DNA of 64,000 nucleotides, from assembly GCF_031755915.1 (NCBI RefSeq), contig NC_083383.1:26576501-26640500 (forward strand), written 5' to 3'. A model generated the notes under the pieces. The model did no database searches and had not been told where the DNA came from. It worked only from the letters and a program-made list of their open reading frames with translations. Positions 21,930-34,352 of the stretch are shown in pieces. The position numbers and the translations under genes were made by a program. The DNA comes from Ziziphus jujuba. Its lineage: Eukaryota > Streptophyta > Magnoliopsida > Rosales > Rhamnaceae. Position 1 is the stretch's first letter. Every line of letters begins with the position of its first letter.

Positions 21930-22620
21930 TGTTGTTTGTACATATCTACTTCATCAATCTATAATTGCTTCAGAAGATTAACTACTTTCTTCTTTTTGTT
22001 AGGACATTTTCTAGCATAATGTCTTTTTAGGACACAAAGAAAAAAGCAATTTGTCTTTTGTATGCCTTTTTTGAATTTCTTTCTGAAGTACCTTAATTTT
22101 TTCTTTTTCCCAAATTGATATTTCCTTGGTGTACCTTAAAAATGCTACTCTTTCTTCCTTTTGCCATCACAATTATTCTTACATATTGATTTGTACAGAG
22201 GTTGCCTTTTCATCAAATTTTTGGAAGTAATGGTGTTGCTCCCATAGCTTATCAAAAGTGGTTAATGTCATTTTGTGGATTTTGCATAACGTAATTTGTG
22301 ACATTTTTATCTTTGCAACAGATATGGATACCATGAGATAGCTGAGGTTTTCTGGGCCAAGGAACTACCTTGGTTATGCATATTAAATTCAACACCTTCA
22401 TCTTTTCATCTTCCGACAGTATAATTACCACAAGTTTTATTTGGTTCGGAGTTTGGTGTGTTGTTGAGGATTATGCAATTATGAGTTGAGATGTAAGCTT
22501 GTTCTATTTCTGGGTTGGTATCATATGATGTAGAATTAGAGTAATTTGTTGTTGATTCAATATTCGATTCTGATGAACTTGCTAGGGTCATAATGGTCAC
22601 CTGATGGGTTATAGCCAGGG
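21930..22620 (-). pseudogene. Pararetroviral coat-protein-like relic with zinc knuckle (copy A)
   Basis: The minus-strand frame around 22110-21960 reads a basic stretch followed by a Cys/His cluster (C-x3-C…HYARKCPN) and then KKKK, the arrangement of the caulimovirid coat protein C-terminus. The spacing deviates from the normal C-x2-C-x4-H-x4-C. The matching site in copy B is at 27256-27300. The frame is interrupted and cannot give a full protein. Confidence 0.6.
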
Positions 22621-23464
22621 TTGGCAGAGGACAGGTAGGTGATGAAGGTTCTAGAGATTTTGGGGGAATAGTTTTGGCAGTGATGTTGAAATGGAGGAAG
22701 AAGGGATCGATTTGGATGGATTTAATGGTAAAGACTTCTTGAAAATTTCATGAGTTATCTTGAAAACAATAGAGAAATGTGTAGGACTGAAAAATGAAAA
22801 ATTGTTTGGCCCTTGAAGATCATCATCTATCTACTTGAGTCTACAATTCGGATCCCTAATCTTCTTTTCTTTGGCTGAGAATTCTTATTCAAAAGTCTTT
22901 TGACCAATTATTGTTTTAAGCCATTGATTTAGAGTTGTAATTGAAGAGATAAGCCTGTTCTTTAGTTATTGTATCTCTTGAGAGAGTTCCTTAATTCTAG
23001 CATCAATAAATGTCACCTGTGTGACCACCTTTTCTAATTTATTATCAATTCATCGAAGGATTGAATTTCGAGCTTTGGCATTCATAGTTTGCTAATTTAA
23101 AACTGCATCAGATTAAGCGATGGGAGATGGGATCTCATCGGCTTGGATTTTTCTTAGTTGAATGAAATGTCTGAATGGCACATTGTATGTAGGATGCTCT
23201 TACCTTTTCAAGGTTGAAAATTCTTCATCATAAGCTTGGGATGAAGAAGAAAAATCAAGCATTGATTGGGTTGAGGTACACGAAACCCTTCTGCTTTAGG
23301 ATTAACAATCTTTTTCTATAAGTAGGTGGAGATTTGGAGATTTGGCAAGTCCAACCCAGGAGAATCTGGATAATCTTAAGAGTATGGACTTCTTGGCTTA
23401 TAAAGGCTATGACTTTTTCTTTTTGGAGAGTCTTGATGGTAGCTACATTTATTTTTGCACATCT

Positions 23465-24450
23465 TTAGAGCAACATCCCATAAGAAATGCCCTTTTTAAT
23501 GGCTGATGTAAACATTTTTCCCATTAGATTCAAAGTATTTGACAGGGAGCTGATTTGAAGAGGAATCTGAATAGTAGTCTGTCTGAATTGGGCTGACGAC
23601 CATTGTCTAAAACAAAGTAGATACTGAATTTTGCAAAAAGGATTTAGGCTTATTAAAATTGGTTTTAATAAATCCATCTTTTCTAGATAAATGTTGAATC
23701 CATGATTATTAAGGGTTGCTTGCTGATAAAGCTTTTCATAATTGGTGATCCATGCGAGAGTTATTATTTTCTCAAAGTCTTGCATAGAGATCCTTATAGG
23801 AAATTGTGTTATACACGCTCCTTTTTCACTATTTGTGTTGACAAAGATAGGATCCAAAGATAATTCTGGGATCTTAAGATTTACAGCATAGTTTTGAAGT
23901 CTATACATCAACTGGAATTGAAGAATTGAAGCATATGTGTTTGAAATCTAGTCTGCACTTGAGAGCTACAATTGAATCTTCAAAAGGTTTGAAAGATTAA
24001 TGTCGTTCGTAGGGATATTGAAGATGAGATAAAAAGTGATAACGATATTTTCTGGATTTAGAGTAGATAAGATAGCTCCAATTATAACATGCTCATAGTG
24101 AACAAAGGTATGGTTTAAAAGAGCAATCCTTAGTGTGATACGAAGATCAAGTCTGCCATGTAAGGAGAGAACTATCTTTACAGCCTAAAAATGGATATGG
24201 GTATATCCTTTATTTACCCAACTAGAAATTAGTTGCTGAGGTATATGTAGATTAATGTATTGCTTTTGGAAAGAAGCATGGATAAGGTGATTGTCCATTT
24301 TTGAAGATTGGACATATTCCTTAATGAAATCAGTCAGAAACTTGATTAAGGTTTTAAGAACTTTGAAAGCAAACTGTTTCTTTTAGAAGATCCCATAAAG
24401 ATTGAGAGAGATATAGTAGTAGGTGAAAATATATAGAATAGTGGTCCCTA
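23465..24450 (-). pseudogene. Pararetroviral movement-protein-like relic (copy A)
   Basis: The longest intact stretch of copy A (23465-23911, 148 codons, with MYRLQNYAVNLKIP). Upstream, at about 24260-23920, the frame reads GYTHIHF and ALLNHTFVHYEH, which fit the caulimovirid movement-protein core, but it is broken by stops (TAG after HIHF, TAG and TAG near LSSAD). The order movement, then coat, then RT matches Caulimoviridae. Confidence 0.65.
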
Positions 24451-24789
24451 TTGCTAGAAATAAATTTTCTTAAATAAAGGAGAAGATTGCTCGATCTATT
24501 TTTATGTTGCATTCTCCGAACATTATGTTCTTGGATTAATGATTAGTTTCTATACTTTTACTAATATGAATAGAGAAGAAATGATAGGCTCATTACATTA
24601 GAAAAAGCTAGGGAGCTTCCCCCATACATTTGGGCTCATATTAATATTCTACCAGATAATCTAATTTTTTGGAACTTAAACGAGGTAAACAAATACGATG
24701 AGGTTCTTGGTTATCCATGGAGATATTCTTCCTTACTCAACATCACTATATTATAAAATAAGAAAACTTACTAGGATATTTAGATTAGT

Positions 24790-25340
24790 CCTTATAAAAG
24801 ATCTTAGTCTTCTAAATCTTTTAAATATTCAATTCCAACTCTTAGGTGCAGACCAGATCTCGAGTGCGTATGTCGAACCTCTTTAATACTGGTTAGCGTA
24901 TAGACTCCAAAATCATATGGTAAATCTCAAAATCTTAGGATTGTCTTCTAATCCTCTTTTTATCAACATTGGTTGTGAAGGAGTGTGTATAACATAATTT
25001 TCTAGAAGAATTTCTAGAGAAGACTTCAAGAAACTAATACCTTTCACATGGATCACTAATTATGAGAAGCTTCATAAGCAGGCCAAACCCTTCGTAACTA
25101 TAAGTCCAACACTTGTCAAAGGATGAAACGGATTTTTTGAAACCAATTTTTATAAGCCTAGATCCACTTCTCAAAATTCAGTGTCCATTTTGTTCTAGAT
25201 AATGGTATTCAACCCAATTCATATAGACTATTATTCAGATTCCTCTTCAAAATAACTCCCCATCAAATATTAGCGTGATGGAAAAAATGTTTACATCAGT
25301 CATTATAAAAGATATTTCTAATGGGACATTACTTTAAAGA
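24790..25340 (+). pseudogene. Pararetroviral movement-protein-like relic (copy B)
   Basis: Parallel to copy A: LNLLNIQFQLLGADQIS, then a broken frame matching RLQNHMVNLKILGL and EKLHKQA. It is interrupted by stops and small indels. Confidence 0.55.
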
Positions 25341-26199
25341 TGTGCAAAAACAAATGTAGTTGTCATCAAGACTTTCGAAAATGGAGAAATTGTAACCCTT
25401 GCAAGCCAATAAGGTCATACTTTGCAGATGATCAAGATTCTCCATGGATTGGACCACGCTAAACCTTCTAACCTCCACGTACTTATATGAAAGGATTGCA
25501 AATCTTAAAGCATAAAGGTCTTGTGAACCTCAACCCAATCAATACATGATATTTTTTTCTTCATCCCAAGATTATGATGAAGAACTTCCAGTCTTGGAAA
25601 GGTAAGAGCATCTTATATACAAGGTGCAATCCAAACTTTTCATTCAACTAAGAGAGATCCAAGTCAATGGGATCCCATCTCCTATCTTTTAGACTGATGA
25701 AGTTCTAACCTGGCAAACTATAAATACCAAATTTAAAATTAAAACTTCCGACAAACTGATACTAAATTGGAATAGGTGGTCACACAGGTAGCATTAATTG
25801 ATGCCAAAATTGAGGGAATTTCTAGAAAGATACAATAATTGTGGGACATGTTTATCTTTTCAGTTATAATTATTGATCCATATCTTAGGATAATAATAGC
25901 TCAAAAGACATTTGAAAGCCAAAGAAAAAGAGATGAAGATCTCGAAAGAGATTAAGGATTTGAAAGCCAAACTTAAGCATATAGATGACGATCTCGAAAG
26001 GCCATTAAATTCTTCATTTTCAATCCTTTAATTCCTCCATCTCGCTATAGATTTCTCTACTGTTTTCAAGATAACTTATGAAATTTGCAATAAATCTTTA
26101 CCACAATATCCATCCAAATTGACCATTTCTTTCTTCACTTAAGCACCACAGCTAAAAGTGTTCCGCTAAAAATCTTCAGAATCATTGTCACCTACTAAT

Positions 26200-27340
26200 C
26201 CTTCGTTAACCCTGGCTATAACCTATCAGATGACAACTATGGCCCTGGAAAGTTCATCAAAATCCAATACTGAATCAATAACAAATTACTTTGACTCCAG
26301 ATCAGATGATACTAACTTAAAGATGGAACAAGTAAACATCATGACTTTCATGATGATGTAATCTGTCACGACACACAAAACTCCTAACCAAACAGAACCT
26401 GTGATCTCTAAACCATTGAAAGATGAAAAAAATGAAGGTGTTGGATCTAATATACACAATCAAGGTGATTCCTTCATCCATAAAACCTTGGTTGGCCTGT
26501 TGTTCACTTTCAATGACTTTTATCCTTTTTTATGGAAGAATAAGATGCATAAATTTGAAGTTTGGATCAACAACCAAATAAACAGTCCTAGTGCAACTTT
26601 AGTTCAAGTTTTGACAAAATTCGTATCTAGATTCACTAGCTCTCTAAGGGAATGGTTTCAAAAGCTGGGTGAATATTGCCAATCCAGTTCATTCAAGTTC
26701 CAAATGCTAGTGACGCATTAAGGACTATATACATAGAGTTTATAGAAGATAACAATCTTCTAGCAGCATAGACACAACATGAATTTTCCACAATGAAATA
26801 TTATTCTCTTAAAACAAAGGATATTGAAAGCCATTAAAAAAGGATATGAACAAGATATTACATGATCAATGGCACCAATGATCCGAATCTCAGGCAGATT
26901 TATATAACTTTTCTTCCAGAAGAGTTACAACTTAAAATTCAAAGACCCATATCTGTTACAAAGATGCAAATATCATAAATTATGCCAGATCAAATCTACC
27001 AAATGGCATTAATTGCTCTTGATAAGTTGTGTAAGTAACAACATTACTTCTAAAATTTGAAAAGGCAACCTCTATACAAATCGGTTTGCAAAAGATAAGA
27101 ATTACACATTGAATGCCCCTAGGATAATTGTGATGGCAAAGGCGAGGAGTATCATTTCCAAGATACACCAAGGAAATATCAATTTGAGAAAAAGAAAAAA
27201 ATTTAGGTACTTTGGAAAGAAATCCAAAAAAGGTATACAAAAGATAGATGGCTAATTTGTTGTGGTCTGAGAGGACACTATGCTACAAGATGTCCTAATA
27301 GAAAGAAGAAAGCTTTGATCTTCTGGAGTAGCTACAGATT
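26200..27340 (+). pseudogene. Pararetroviral coat-protein-like relic with zinc knuckle (copy B)
   Basis: A 106-codon open piece (26401-26721) is followed by broken frames. A basic KK-rich region leads into CCGLRGHYATRCPNRKK at about 27256-27306, a degraded CCHC knuckle. The first Cys of the canonical C-x2-C is not in place. Confidence 0.6.
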
Positions 27341-27663
27341 GATGAAGCAGACATGCATAAACAATAAGTAGAGCTAGAATCATTATTCTCAAAACAGAGT
27401 GAGTAAAATGAGGATACTATTTTTTCCATCATAAAGGACATAGGCAATGAAGAAGAAGAGGTTTGTCACATTCATAGCTACACTAGTAAAAAATATATCT
27501 ATTTAGAAAGCATTCAGCATGAGTATGATACCTACACCAAATGTCCAATTGCAAGTCCTGACAAAAAAATATGCAATATGAATTAAAGTTATTACATTTA
27601 TGGACATAAGAGCCCATAAAACCATGATGAATCCAGGCATTATTTTGAAACAATTTTGAGTTC

Positions 27664-27737
27664 CTCAAATGAATGGTTTAAAGCTACAGATGATAATGAA
27701 CTCAAATGAATGGTTTAAAGCTACAGATGATAAGCTC
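27664..27737. repeat. 37-bp tandem duplication in copy B
   Basis: CTCAAATGAATGGTTTAAAG and the next 14 bases occur at 27664 and again at 27701 with no visible difference over about 34 bases. Confidence 0.9.
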
Positions 27738-27849
27738 TTTGCTACAGGCTTGATTCGTAAACACCCAATTGGAATCAAATTCATTCTTAAATGTGTTATA
27801 CAGACAAGGGTTTTAGGCACTTGATTTCTAGACAAAGAAATCCTCATTG

Positions 27850-28790
27850 TGATGGATGTATACTCTCGTAGCTTTCCTAAAGGATTTAAGTTCCATAATT
27901 ATTTCAAAGCCTTTGTACAGATGCCAAAATTATATTTATTATCCCAAAAGGCACCCCCAAATTACAAGGAACTTTAATAAAAACTCCTCTCCATTTGTGT
28001 TGAGGATCATGCTTGCTTTAAACATCCTCATCCCCATGGAAAAATGAGACATTCTTTATTCATCTACCTTTCAAGCTCAATGATGATGCCAACCCTACAA
28101 GAGCCTCCTATCCATGGATGGCCCATTCAGATTTAGTCTTGCTAGAAAGGAATGCTTTATACTTCTCAAACATGGATTAATCAAGCTAACGAGATCAGAT
28201 TAAGCTTGCCAGGTTTCCTATGTGGAAGAAAAGAAAAGATTAGTCATTGATTACAAACCACTGATTCAATTTCTTAAAGATGACAAATTCTTCTACCCAA
28301 AATTAATTCTTTATTTTTCCATCTCTATCAAGCCCATGTATTTTCAAAATTTGATCTAAAAATAAGTTTCTAACAAATTAGGATTCATTCCTTAGACAGT
28401 CATAAAATGGAATTCTGCAATTTCTATGTCCAATACTAATGGATTATCCTCCATTTTCTGCGAAAAGTAGCCCCTTTCAAAAGGCTTTGACTAGCATATT
28501 TAAGCCTATTCTCCAGAGTGCTTTCATTTGTAAAGATGATATCTTGCTCTTCTTGGAAACCCATGAAGCTTATAGAACATTATAAGTATAATTTTATGAG
28601 TTTGTCCAAAAGCATAGGATCATGTTATTTGAAAGAAAAAGTAGATTAGCCAAGTCCTGGATCGACTTTCTAGGAATGCTTTTCAACCAAGGAAGCTATA
28701 AACTGGGACCACATGTCACTGAAGAATTATTGTCTTTTCTTGACTCCGATTTATTAGTAAAGTAGATTTTATGATTTTATAGTTACTTAG
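27850..28790 (+). pseudogene. Pararetroviral protease/reverse transcriptase relic
   Basis: RT motifs survive in several frames: KRLVIDYKPL (about 28236), FSKFDLK (about 28339), and KDDILLF at about 28534-28554, where the catalytic YIDD/YVDD box has lost its aromatic residue. The frame is broken repeatedly, so no enzyme can be made. Confidence 0.75.
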
Positions 28791-28999
28791 AATAATAAAC
28801 TATGTCAGAAACTTTATTTTGAACGTTTCTCTCCATGTTAGCCACTTGTCCAAACTTTAAAAGAAAAAAAAATTTGTCCACCACGAAGAAAGGACCAAAC
28901 TTAGGTAGTCAGAAACCTTACATAGATAGTAAAAAAATCCCTTCCTCTCAAGATTACAAGCATAGGAAAAAGAACTTAGTAGACAGATGTAAGTGATTT

Positions 29000-29400
29000 G
29001 CATTGAGATGCTATTGTAATTTACAAAGATTGAAGGATATCATTGTTATTGTGGCCAGATTAGTGGACAATTTAAGTTATCTGAGCAGCATTACTACACG
29101 ATTTACAAAGAAATTTTAGATGTGAATTATGGAATCCAAAAGTTTGAATTCCACTTGATTGGATATAGATTTCTTATACAAATGGAAAATTTATCATTCC
29201 CAAGGATTTTGAAATTCAAAAATAATATTTGCCCAATCTTCAATTGTTAAGATTGATGGATTGGTTTGCAAAGTATGATTTTGAAGTATCGCATATAAAG
29301 AGGTATCATAATGTCTTGGTGGATATGCTATCTAGAAAACCTAAGTCCATTAATATCTTATCCAGGTTGGCTACATTTCTTTTGATCCTCATAGCTCAAT
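29000..29400 (+). pseudogene. Pararetroviral RNase H relic
   Basis: FEVSHIKRYHNVLVDMLSRKP (29280-29343) is the typical C-terminal end of a plant retroelement RNase H domain. An upstream frame (YKEILDVNYGIQKFEFHL, about 29107-29160) fits the same domain. They are separated by a stop and indels. Confidence 0.7.
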
Positions 29401-29788
29401 CATCCAGTTCTCCTCCTAAAGCTTTCAGCCAAAAGCTTTTTGGTCTAGGTCTCACCAACCATTCAGCTCTCAAGCATATCGAGCATTTTGCTAGAGGCCA
29501 TTATTTTCTTTCCTTGCAAAAATCCTACAAAGATCCAATACAACAGACTTGGTCTGTGATCCGGCTTTACCTTTTTTCCTACCATACAATCTTAACCCAA
29601 AGGCCACTTTCAGTGAAGATGATATATGGTTTTATGATGTGCCATTGTTCTGTACACCATACCTCTATTCTCCAACCCTATTGATATTCTTAAATGTCTA
29701 TAGGATGACTCTAAGGTTGATTTCCTAGTTTGAACCTTTCTAGAATCATTTTAATCCATAACCTGTTGAATAAAACAAGTTGAAAATA

Positions 29789-29915
29789 TAATGGGATATT
29801 GGCAACCAAGCACCTCGAAATTTATCGAAGTTGATACATTGCATCCTAACCTTTTTTTCTGGCATTTTGCACCCCAAACTTCCTTTTTACTTGCACCGTT
29901 GGATCTTCCATTAAA
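29789..29915 (+). repeat. Dispersed repeat, inverted partner at 37292-37420
   Basis: GATATTGGCAACCAAGCA through CTTTTTACTTGCACCGTTGG aligns with the reverse complement of 37292-37420 (TATTGGCAGCCAAGCATCCC … CTTTTTACTTGCACCGTTGG). No protein assigned. Confidence 0.75.
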
Positions 29916-30249
29916 AATACATAACGCAATGATCGGGTGCTTCGTACATGCTCATCAAACGAGGGGTAGATAAGGTAATTTCACTATTCTTAATTTAGAA
30001 ATTAGGGTTTGTTTGGTACATGGGATTGGCCAGGATTGGACGAGACTGTGTCCCATTCTGATGTTTGGTTTGTCATTTTGAGAGCGGGACAAGCTTAAAC
30101 TAAACAATAAATTTATCCCAATCGATTGGGACTCATCTAACCTGTCTCCCCTCGGGTCATTTTTGTCCTAAACTCAAACGAAGCCCTAGTCTGTTCTCTC
30201 GCTGAAGCAGATCGTTGGCTCGTGGTGCAAAATCGAAGGAAAAATCACA

Positions 30250-32223
30250 TCTGCATCTCTGTGAGTATGTTTTCTTCTCTACATCTCTGTATCTATTTTC
30301 TTCTTCCTATGTTGTGACCTTTCTTCTTATCCTTTGAAGCCCATCTTACTCGATCTGGAAGGCTTCGATTTGTTAAAAGTGAACCCTAGATTTGCAAGGA
30401 CCTAGGCAAGTGTCATCTTCCTCTCTATTGATGTTGTTGTGGGTGTGGATTTGAAATCCAATTTTCATCTGTCGCCAACATCTCTTAAAAAAAAATACTT
30501 AAAATTTTTACCAAGATCATTTATTTTTTTCTTTGTGTTTGGGAATTTTTTTTTACAATTTGTGTTTTCTTTTGGGTTGGGCAATTTTTATATTCGTTTG
30601 GTTTGGGCCTTGTTCTTCTTCTTCTTATTTCATTGTAGACAAGGCTGTTCATTGCAGAAGATCGAAGGAGCTCGTCGGACATCTGCATCTCTCGGACAAA
30701 GAAACATGGTCGGTGAGTGGTTCTTACCCTCCATCTCTGCATCTCATATGTTTTCTTTTTCTTCCTTTTATATCGTGACCTTTCTTCATGTCCTTTGTTG
30801 AACCGAAAGCCGATCTTACTTGATTTGGAATTAGGCTTCAATTTGCAAGTAAATCCCGTAGTTGAAACCTAATTTTCTTGTTAGAGTTATAGGTTTTAAC
30901 TTAATGTATTGCATTTTTTTTTTTTAATTTGGTCTTGTGTGTCTGAAGTATGTGAAATGGTTCTAACTTTGTTGTGATCTTCTATGTGCGCTTTTGATTT
31001 GGGTCATTTTGATTTTTTGTTATCATTTGGTGTTGATTTCACTTTGGGTTAGTGTGGTATCTTGAGATTGATTTGAATTTGGAGTGTTCTATGTTGGTTC
31101 TATGTTTAGATATTGGAATGTCATTGCATTTCTTTTTGGGTGAATTTCATTAGCACTACAATTAAACCAGAGAAGAGGTAAAATTTATGCCTAATCTCTA
31201 CTACTTTCATTTTTGGGTACAAAATCAAACTCGCTGAAGGCAGAAAAGGATGAAAAACTAGTGGATAATTTATTTTGTACATCTTTTTGAGTATTGATGT
31301 TTATAGTAGTTGAGAAGGAAGGGAGTAAACTGAGTTTAGAAGGTGAAAACTTGAACAAAGACAGGCCCTTCTCATTAGGCAAAACCATGCAACTTAGCTA
31401 AACTAAGCTAGTGAATAAGCATTACGTGAGCATTGTGTGTATGCATGAATTATGTCATAAATTGTGTTTCTCCCAGCCAAGCATGGATAACCCCAATTGC
31501 ATGCTGTTTAGCCTTTTGAGAAGCTTTTTTCAGTGATAGTATAGCAAATTTTACTCTGTTTGTTGCTATGACAAAAGAAGTGCAAACATGATTAACTTCA
31601 ACATCCAAAGACAATTCAATTATTGTTGTCATCTATGTATGTGGGGTGGCTACTCCGAGCCTAATGTCTTGACAGAGAGAGTATAATATAACAACAAATA
31701 ATATGGTTTAGCAACTTCCCAGAAGGTTTTCCAGAAGGTATAAAATGTTTAAGCTTTCATTGCCACACTGTAATATAGTTTGTTTATATTGTTCAATGAA
31801 ATGATAGGGTGATAGAATGGTTCTTAGAAGTCGGTCTTTTTGATAAAATATTGTAGGTGCTTATAATATTCCAGCGGCTTTGTAATTGTTGTATTTGATG
31901 GAAATACAGAAAATAATATGTGAAACTTCGCTGGATGGATTCTATATTTCTTAATATCTATTTGATACAAAATATTGCTGGTGGTTGGTTTCTCATCTTT
32001 GATTACCCCTCTTTTTTTATGCAAGTTTGTTCATCCTTTTTCCTTCATTTTGATGTATGCGCTTAATATTTGTAAATGATGAGAGTAATCCAATGTCTAG
32101 TTGGGGTGCAATTTGATATGCAGTCTGGCCAAGAAGAATAACGTTTTTTTTTTTTTTCAATTTGATTTATTTTAAAATTTGTCAAGATAATAAATACCGG
32201 ATTTTATCTTTTCTTTTTTGTAG
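30250..32223. other. Non-coding 5' region of element 2
   Basis: T-rich sequence with two exon-like patches near 30180-30262 and 30640-30708 (each ending in CATCTCT or GGTCG before GTGAG), which may be 5' UTR exons of the transposon transcript. The ORFs seen here are Phe-rich by-products of the T runs. Confidence 0.35.
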
Positions 32224-32331
32224 GTTTTCTTGGACCCTATTGAGTACAAATTGGAGAGTTCTGTTGCAGTTTATCAGCAGCTGACAAGCAAGGATTTTGG
32301 TTTGGAGGACTTGTTAGAGGATGTTTTGTGA
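32224..32331 (+). pseudogene. Exon-like ORF segment in the 5' region of element 2, possibly captured
   Basis: After a T-rich tract and TTTTTTGTAG acceptor, an open stretch reads VFLDPIEYKLESSVAVYQQL, then TSKDFGLEDLLEDVL and a stop. The acidic/amphipathic composition is protein-like and unlike the flanking AT-rich DNA. Source protein not recognised, and no upstream partner exon was found. Confidence 0.3.
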
Positions 32332-33042
32332 TGGATGTTCTATTTTCTGGCCGTACCGAATGTTCATGTTATTGCTTGATTTGGTTTTTATATTTTTGAG
32401 ATAATATTGTCCTCTTAATTCGAGTGTTGAAGCCACTTTATTAGTTTCGGTCATGAGGCATACACGTCTGTTTGGTTTTATCTTATCTCTCTTGGCAAAA
32501 TATACATGATTTAGTTGAATAATTTAATGTCTTCAACCAAAACAAACTCTTTTTTGCAAAGTATCTGGACATACTAATATGTTGACCTAATATAACTAAT
32601 TCCATGTTTTCTAAAAGTTCCCCTCTCACACATAATCAAACACAGTTTTCTGTACTGACTTGATCCACTTTATTGAAATGAGGTTATGAAATTGAAATAA
32701 ATCTATTTAAAAAATGTAATAAAAAAAAGAATATAAAATACGTATTAAATTTAACAATAACAAAATATATATTTGATTAAAAATGAACAAATGTTAAAAA
32801 AAAATAATAAGTTGAACATAAATTAAATAAATATTAAATAAATATTTTTTATGTTAATTTTAATTCTACCACATTGCCATAATCAAATAAACAAAAAAGT
32901 ACATTAATGATTCTGTTTCTTTATCTTTTCTTAGTCCCAGAGATAATTTTTCCTATTTCATCCAAAATAAATTATGTATGTTAAATTTAATGTGCTTTCT
33001 ATTTATTTGTTCTATTTTTTATTTTGTTTTTTTGTAGTACAT

Positions 33043-34352
33043 ATGGAGCGAAGAAAAGTCACTGCATTCTTTTTGCTTCTAAATGATTCACAATTAGAGT
33101 CTTTTTGTACGGCTTTTATGTTGCTTTTGCTTATGTATATGTACTGCACATATATAAGGCAACATGTTAGAGGTTACAGGAATCAATTACCTAGGAATGC
33201 AGAATTGCGTATGTCTTTTCTAAATAGTCTATTAGATAACTGATGTTAATTGTATTAGTCAGCTTAGGATGGTTAGGAGAACATTTGATACTTTGTGTTA
33301 GTTATTACAAGAGGATGGATATGTTAAAAGTGATGGCATTGTTATATTGGAAGAGCAAGTGTGTATATTTTTGCACATAATTGCTCATCATACAAAAAGC
33401 CGTACAATTATCATTAGATTTTTTAGATCGGGAGAGACGATAAGTTGATATTTCAATTACGTGTTGCATGGAGTACTGCGCTTACGTAAGATTTTGTTGA
33501 GACATCCAGAACCTGTATCAGATACTTGTTTAAATGATAGATGGAAAGTATTTAAGATATGTTTATGGAATAGCTTGGTTATTAATATTATAGTTCAATT
33601 ATTTGTAACATTATCTGATGTTTGTAACTTTGTTAATGACGAAGAATTGTTTGGGAGCTTAAATGGAACTTATATTAAGGTGAATGTACCAGAAATCGAT
33701 AAGCTAAGATATCGAACAAGAAATGGTGAGATTGTATTACCTGTTGGGAAGGTTCCACTTCGGATTTAAGAGTACTCCGAGATGCATTAAATAGGCAAAA
33801 TGGGTTAAAAGTACCAACTAGTAAGACTAATTCTCAAATTTTACATTGTAGTAGCCAACATTGCATATACTAATAGGATATATGTTTTTGCTTTTTCAGT
33901 TTGTTATTACTTAGTGCATACTGGATACACTAATGGTGAAGGGTTTCTTGCAACATATAGAGGAATAAGATATCACCTTTCTGAGTGGAGAGAAGGTTGT
34001 GCACCCATAAATCATGAAGAGTATTTAAACATGAAGCATGTATCTACTAGGAATGTCATAGAAAGATGCTTTAGGGTTCTTAAAAAGCGGTGGACAATTT
34101 TAAGAAGTCCATCTTTCTATCCTATTGCAACACAAATCAAGATCATTACCGCTTGTTGCCTTATATATAATCTTATTAGAAGAGAAATGATAATTGATCC
34201 TGGGAAAGTTGAGTTTGATAGGAGTGAAGATGTTGACATTAGTACCGAGGATGACATTATAGGATCGATTTCTTCCTCGGACCAATGGACTCACTGGAGA
34301 GATGATTTAGCTAAGTAAATATTTAATGAGTGGAGAGGTTGTTGTGGTCATT
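33043..34352 (+). pseudogene. PIF/Harbinger transposase relic of element 2
   Basis: Parallel to 15248-16576 in three exons (33043-33556, 33645-33820, from about 33903). Visible breaks: a one-base insertion at about 33241 (GATAACTGATG), TAG and TGA replacing Gln and Arg codons near 33298 and 33446, the first donor changed from GT to AT at 33557, loss of the segment between RNGEI and VLP, and one missing G just after it (about 33750). The first catalytic Asp is Asn (GSLNGTYIKV) and the second is His (YYLVHTGYTNGEG); the Glu in NVIERCF is kept. The KxRW Trp is intact here. Several stops are C-to-T type (CAA/CAG to TAA/TAG, CGA to TGA), as expected for methylated, silenced transposon DNA. Confidence 0.9.

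Larger units (their letters stand above)
21256..24450 (-). mobile_element. Endogenous pararetrovirus (Caulimoviridae-like), copy A, truncated and decayed
   Basis: Read on the minus strand, this copy contains movement-protein-like sequence (about 24450-23465), an unassigned part, coat-protein-like sequence with a zinc knuckle (about 22620-21930) and the beginning of the protease/RT region, ending at about 21256. It is an inverted paralogue of 24790 to about 28000 (copy B). Stops and frameshifts occur throughout; the longest open piece is 149 codons. It is a fossil integrated in the plant chromosome, not a functional viral genome. Confidence 0.75.
24600..29690 (+). mobile_element. Endogenous pararetrovirus (Caulimoviridae-like), copy B, about 5 kb, decayed
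   Basis: Plus-strand order: movement-protein relic (about 24790-25340), coat-protein relic (about 26200-27340), protease/RT relic (about 27850-28790) and RNase H relic (about 29000-29400). It lies tail-to-tail inverted with copy A; the junction is between about 24450 and 24790. All genes carry many stops and frameshifts. No long terminal repeats and no integrase were seen, which argues for a pararetrovirus over an LTR retrotransposon. The movement-protein 5' part and the leader are missing or unrecognisable. Confidence 0.78.

Noticed and set aside
20288..29690. LTR retrotransposon interpretation of the RT-containing block
   Set aside because: No LTR pair, primer-binding site or integrase was seen, and movement-protein-like plus coat-like order fits a pararetrovirus better.
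30439..30841. ORFs of 80-120 codons on both strands in element 2's 5' region
   Set aside because: Open only because of T-rich sequence; no family features, and they overlap each other on opposite strands.
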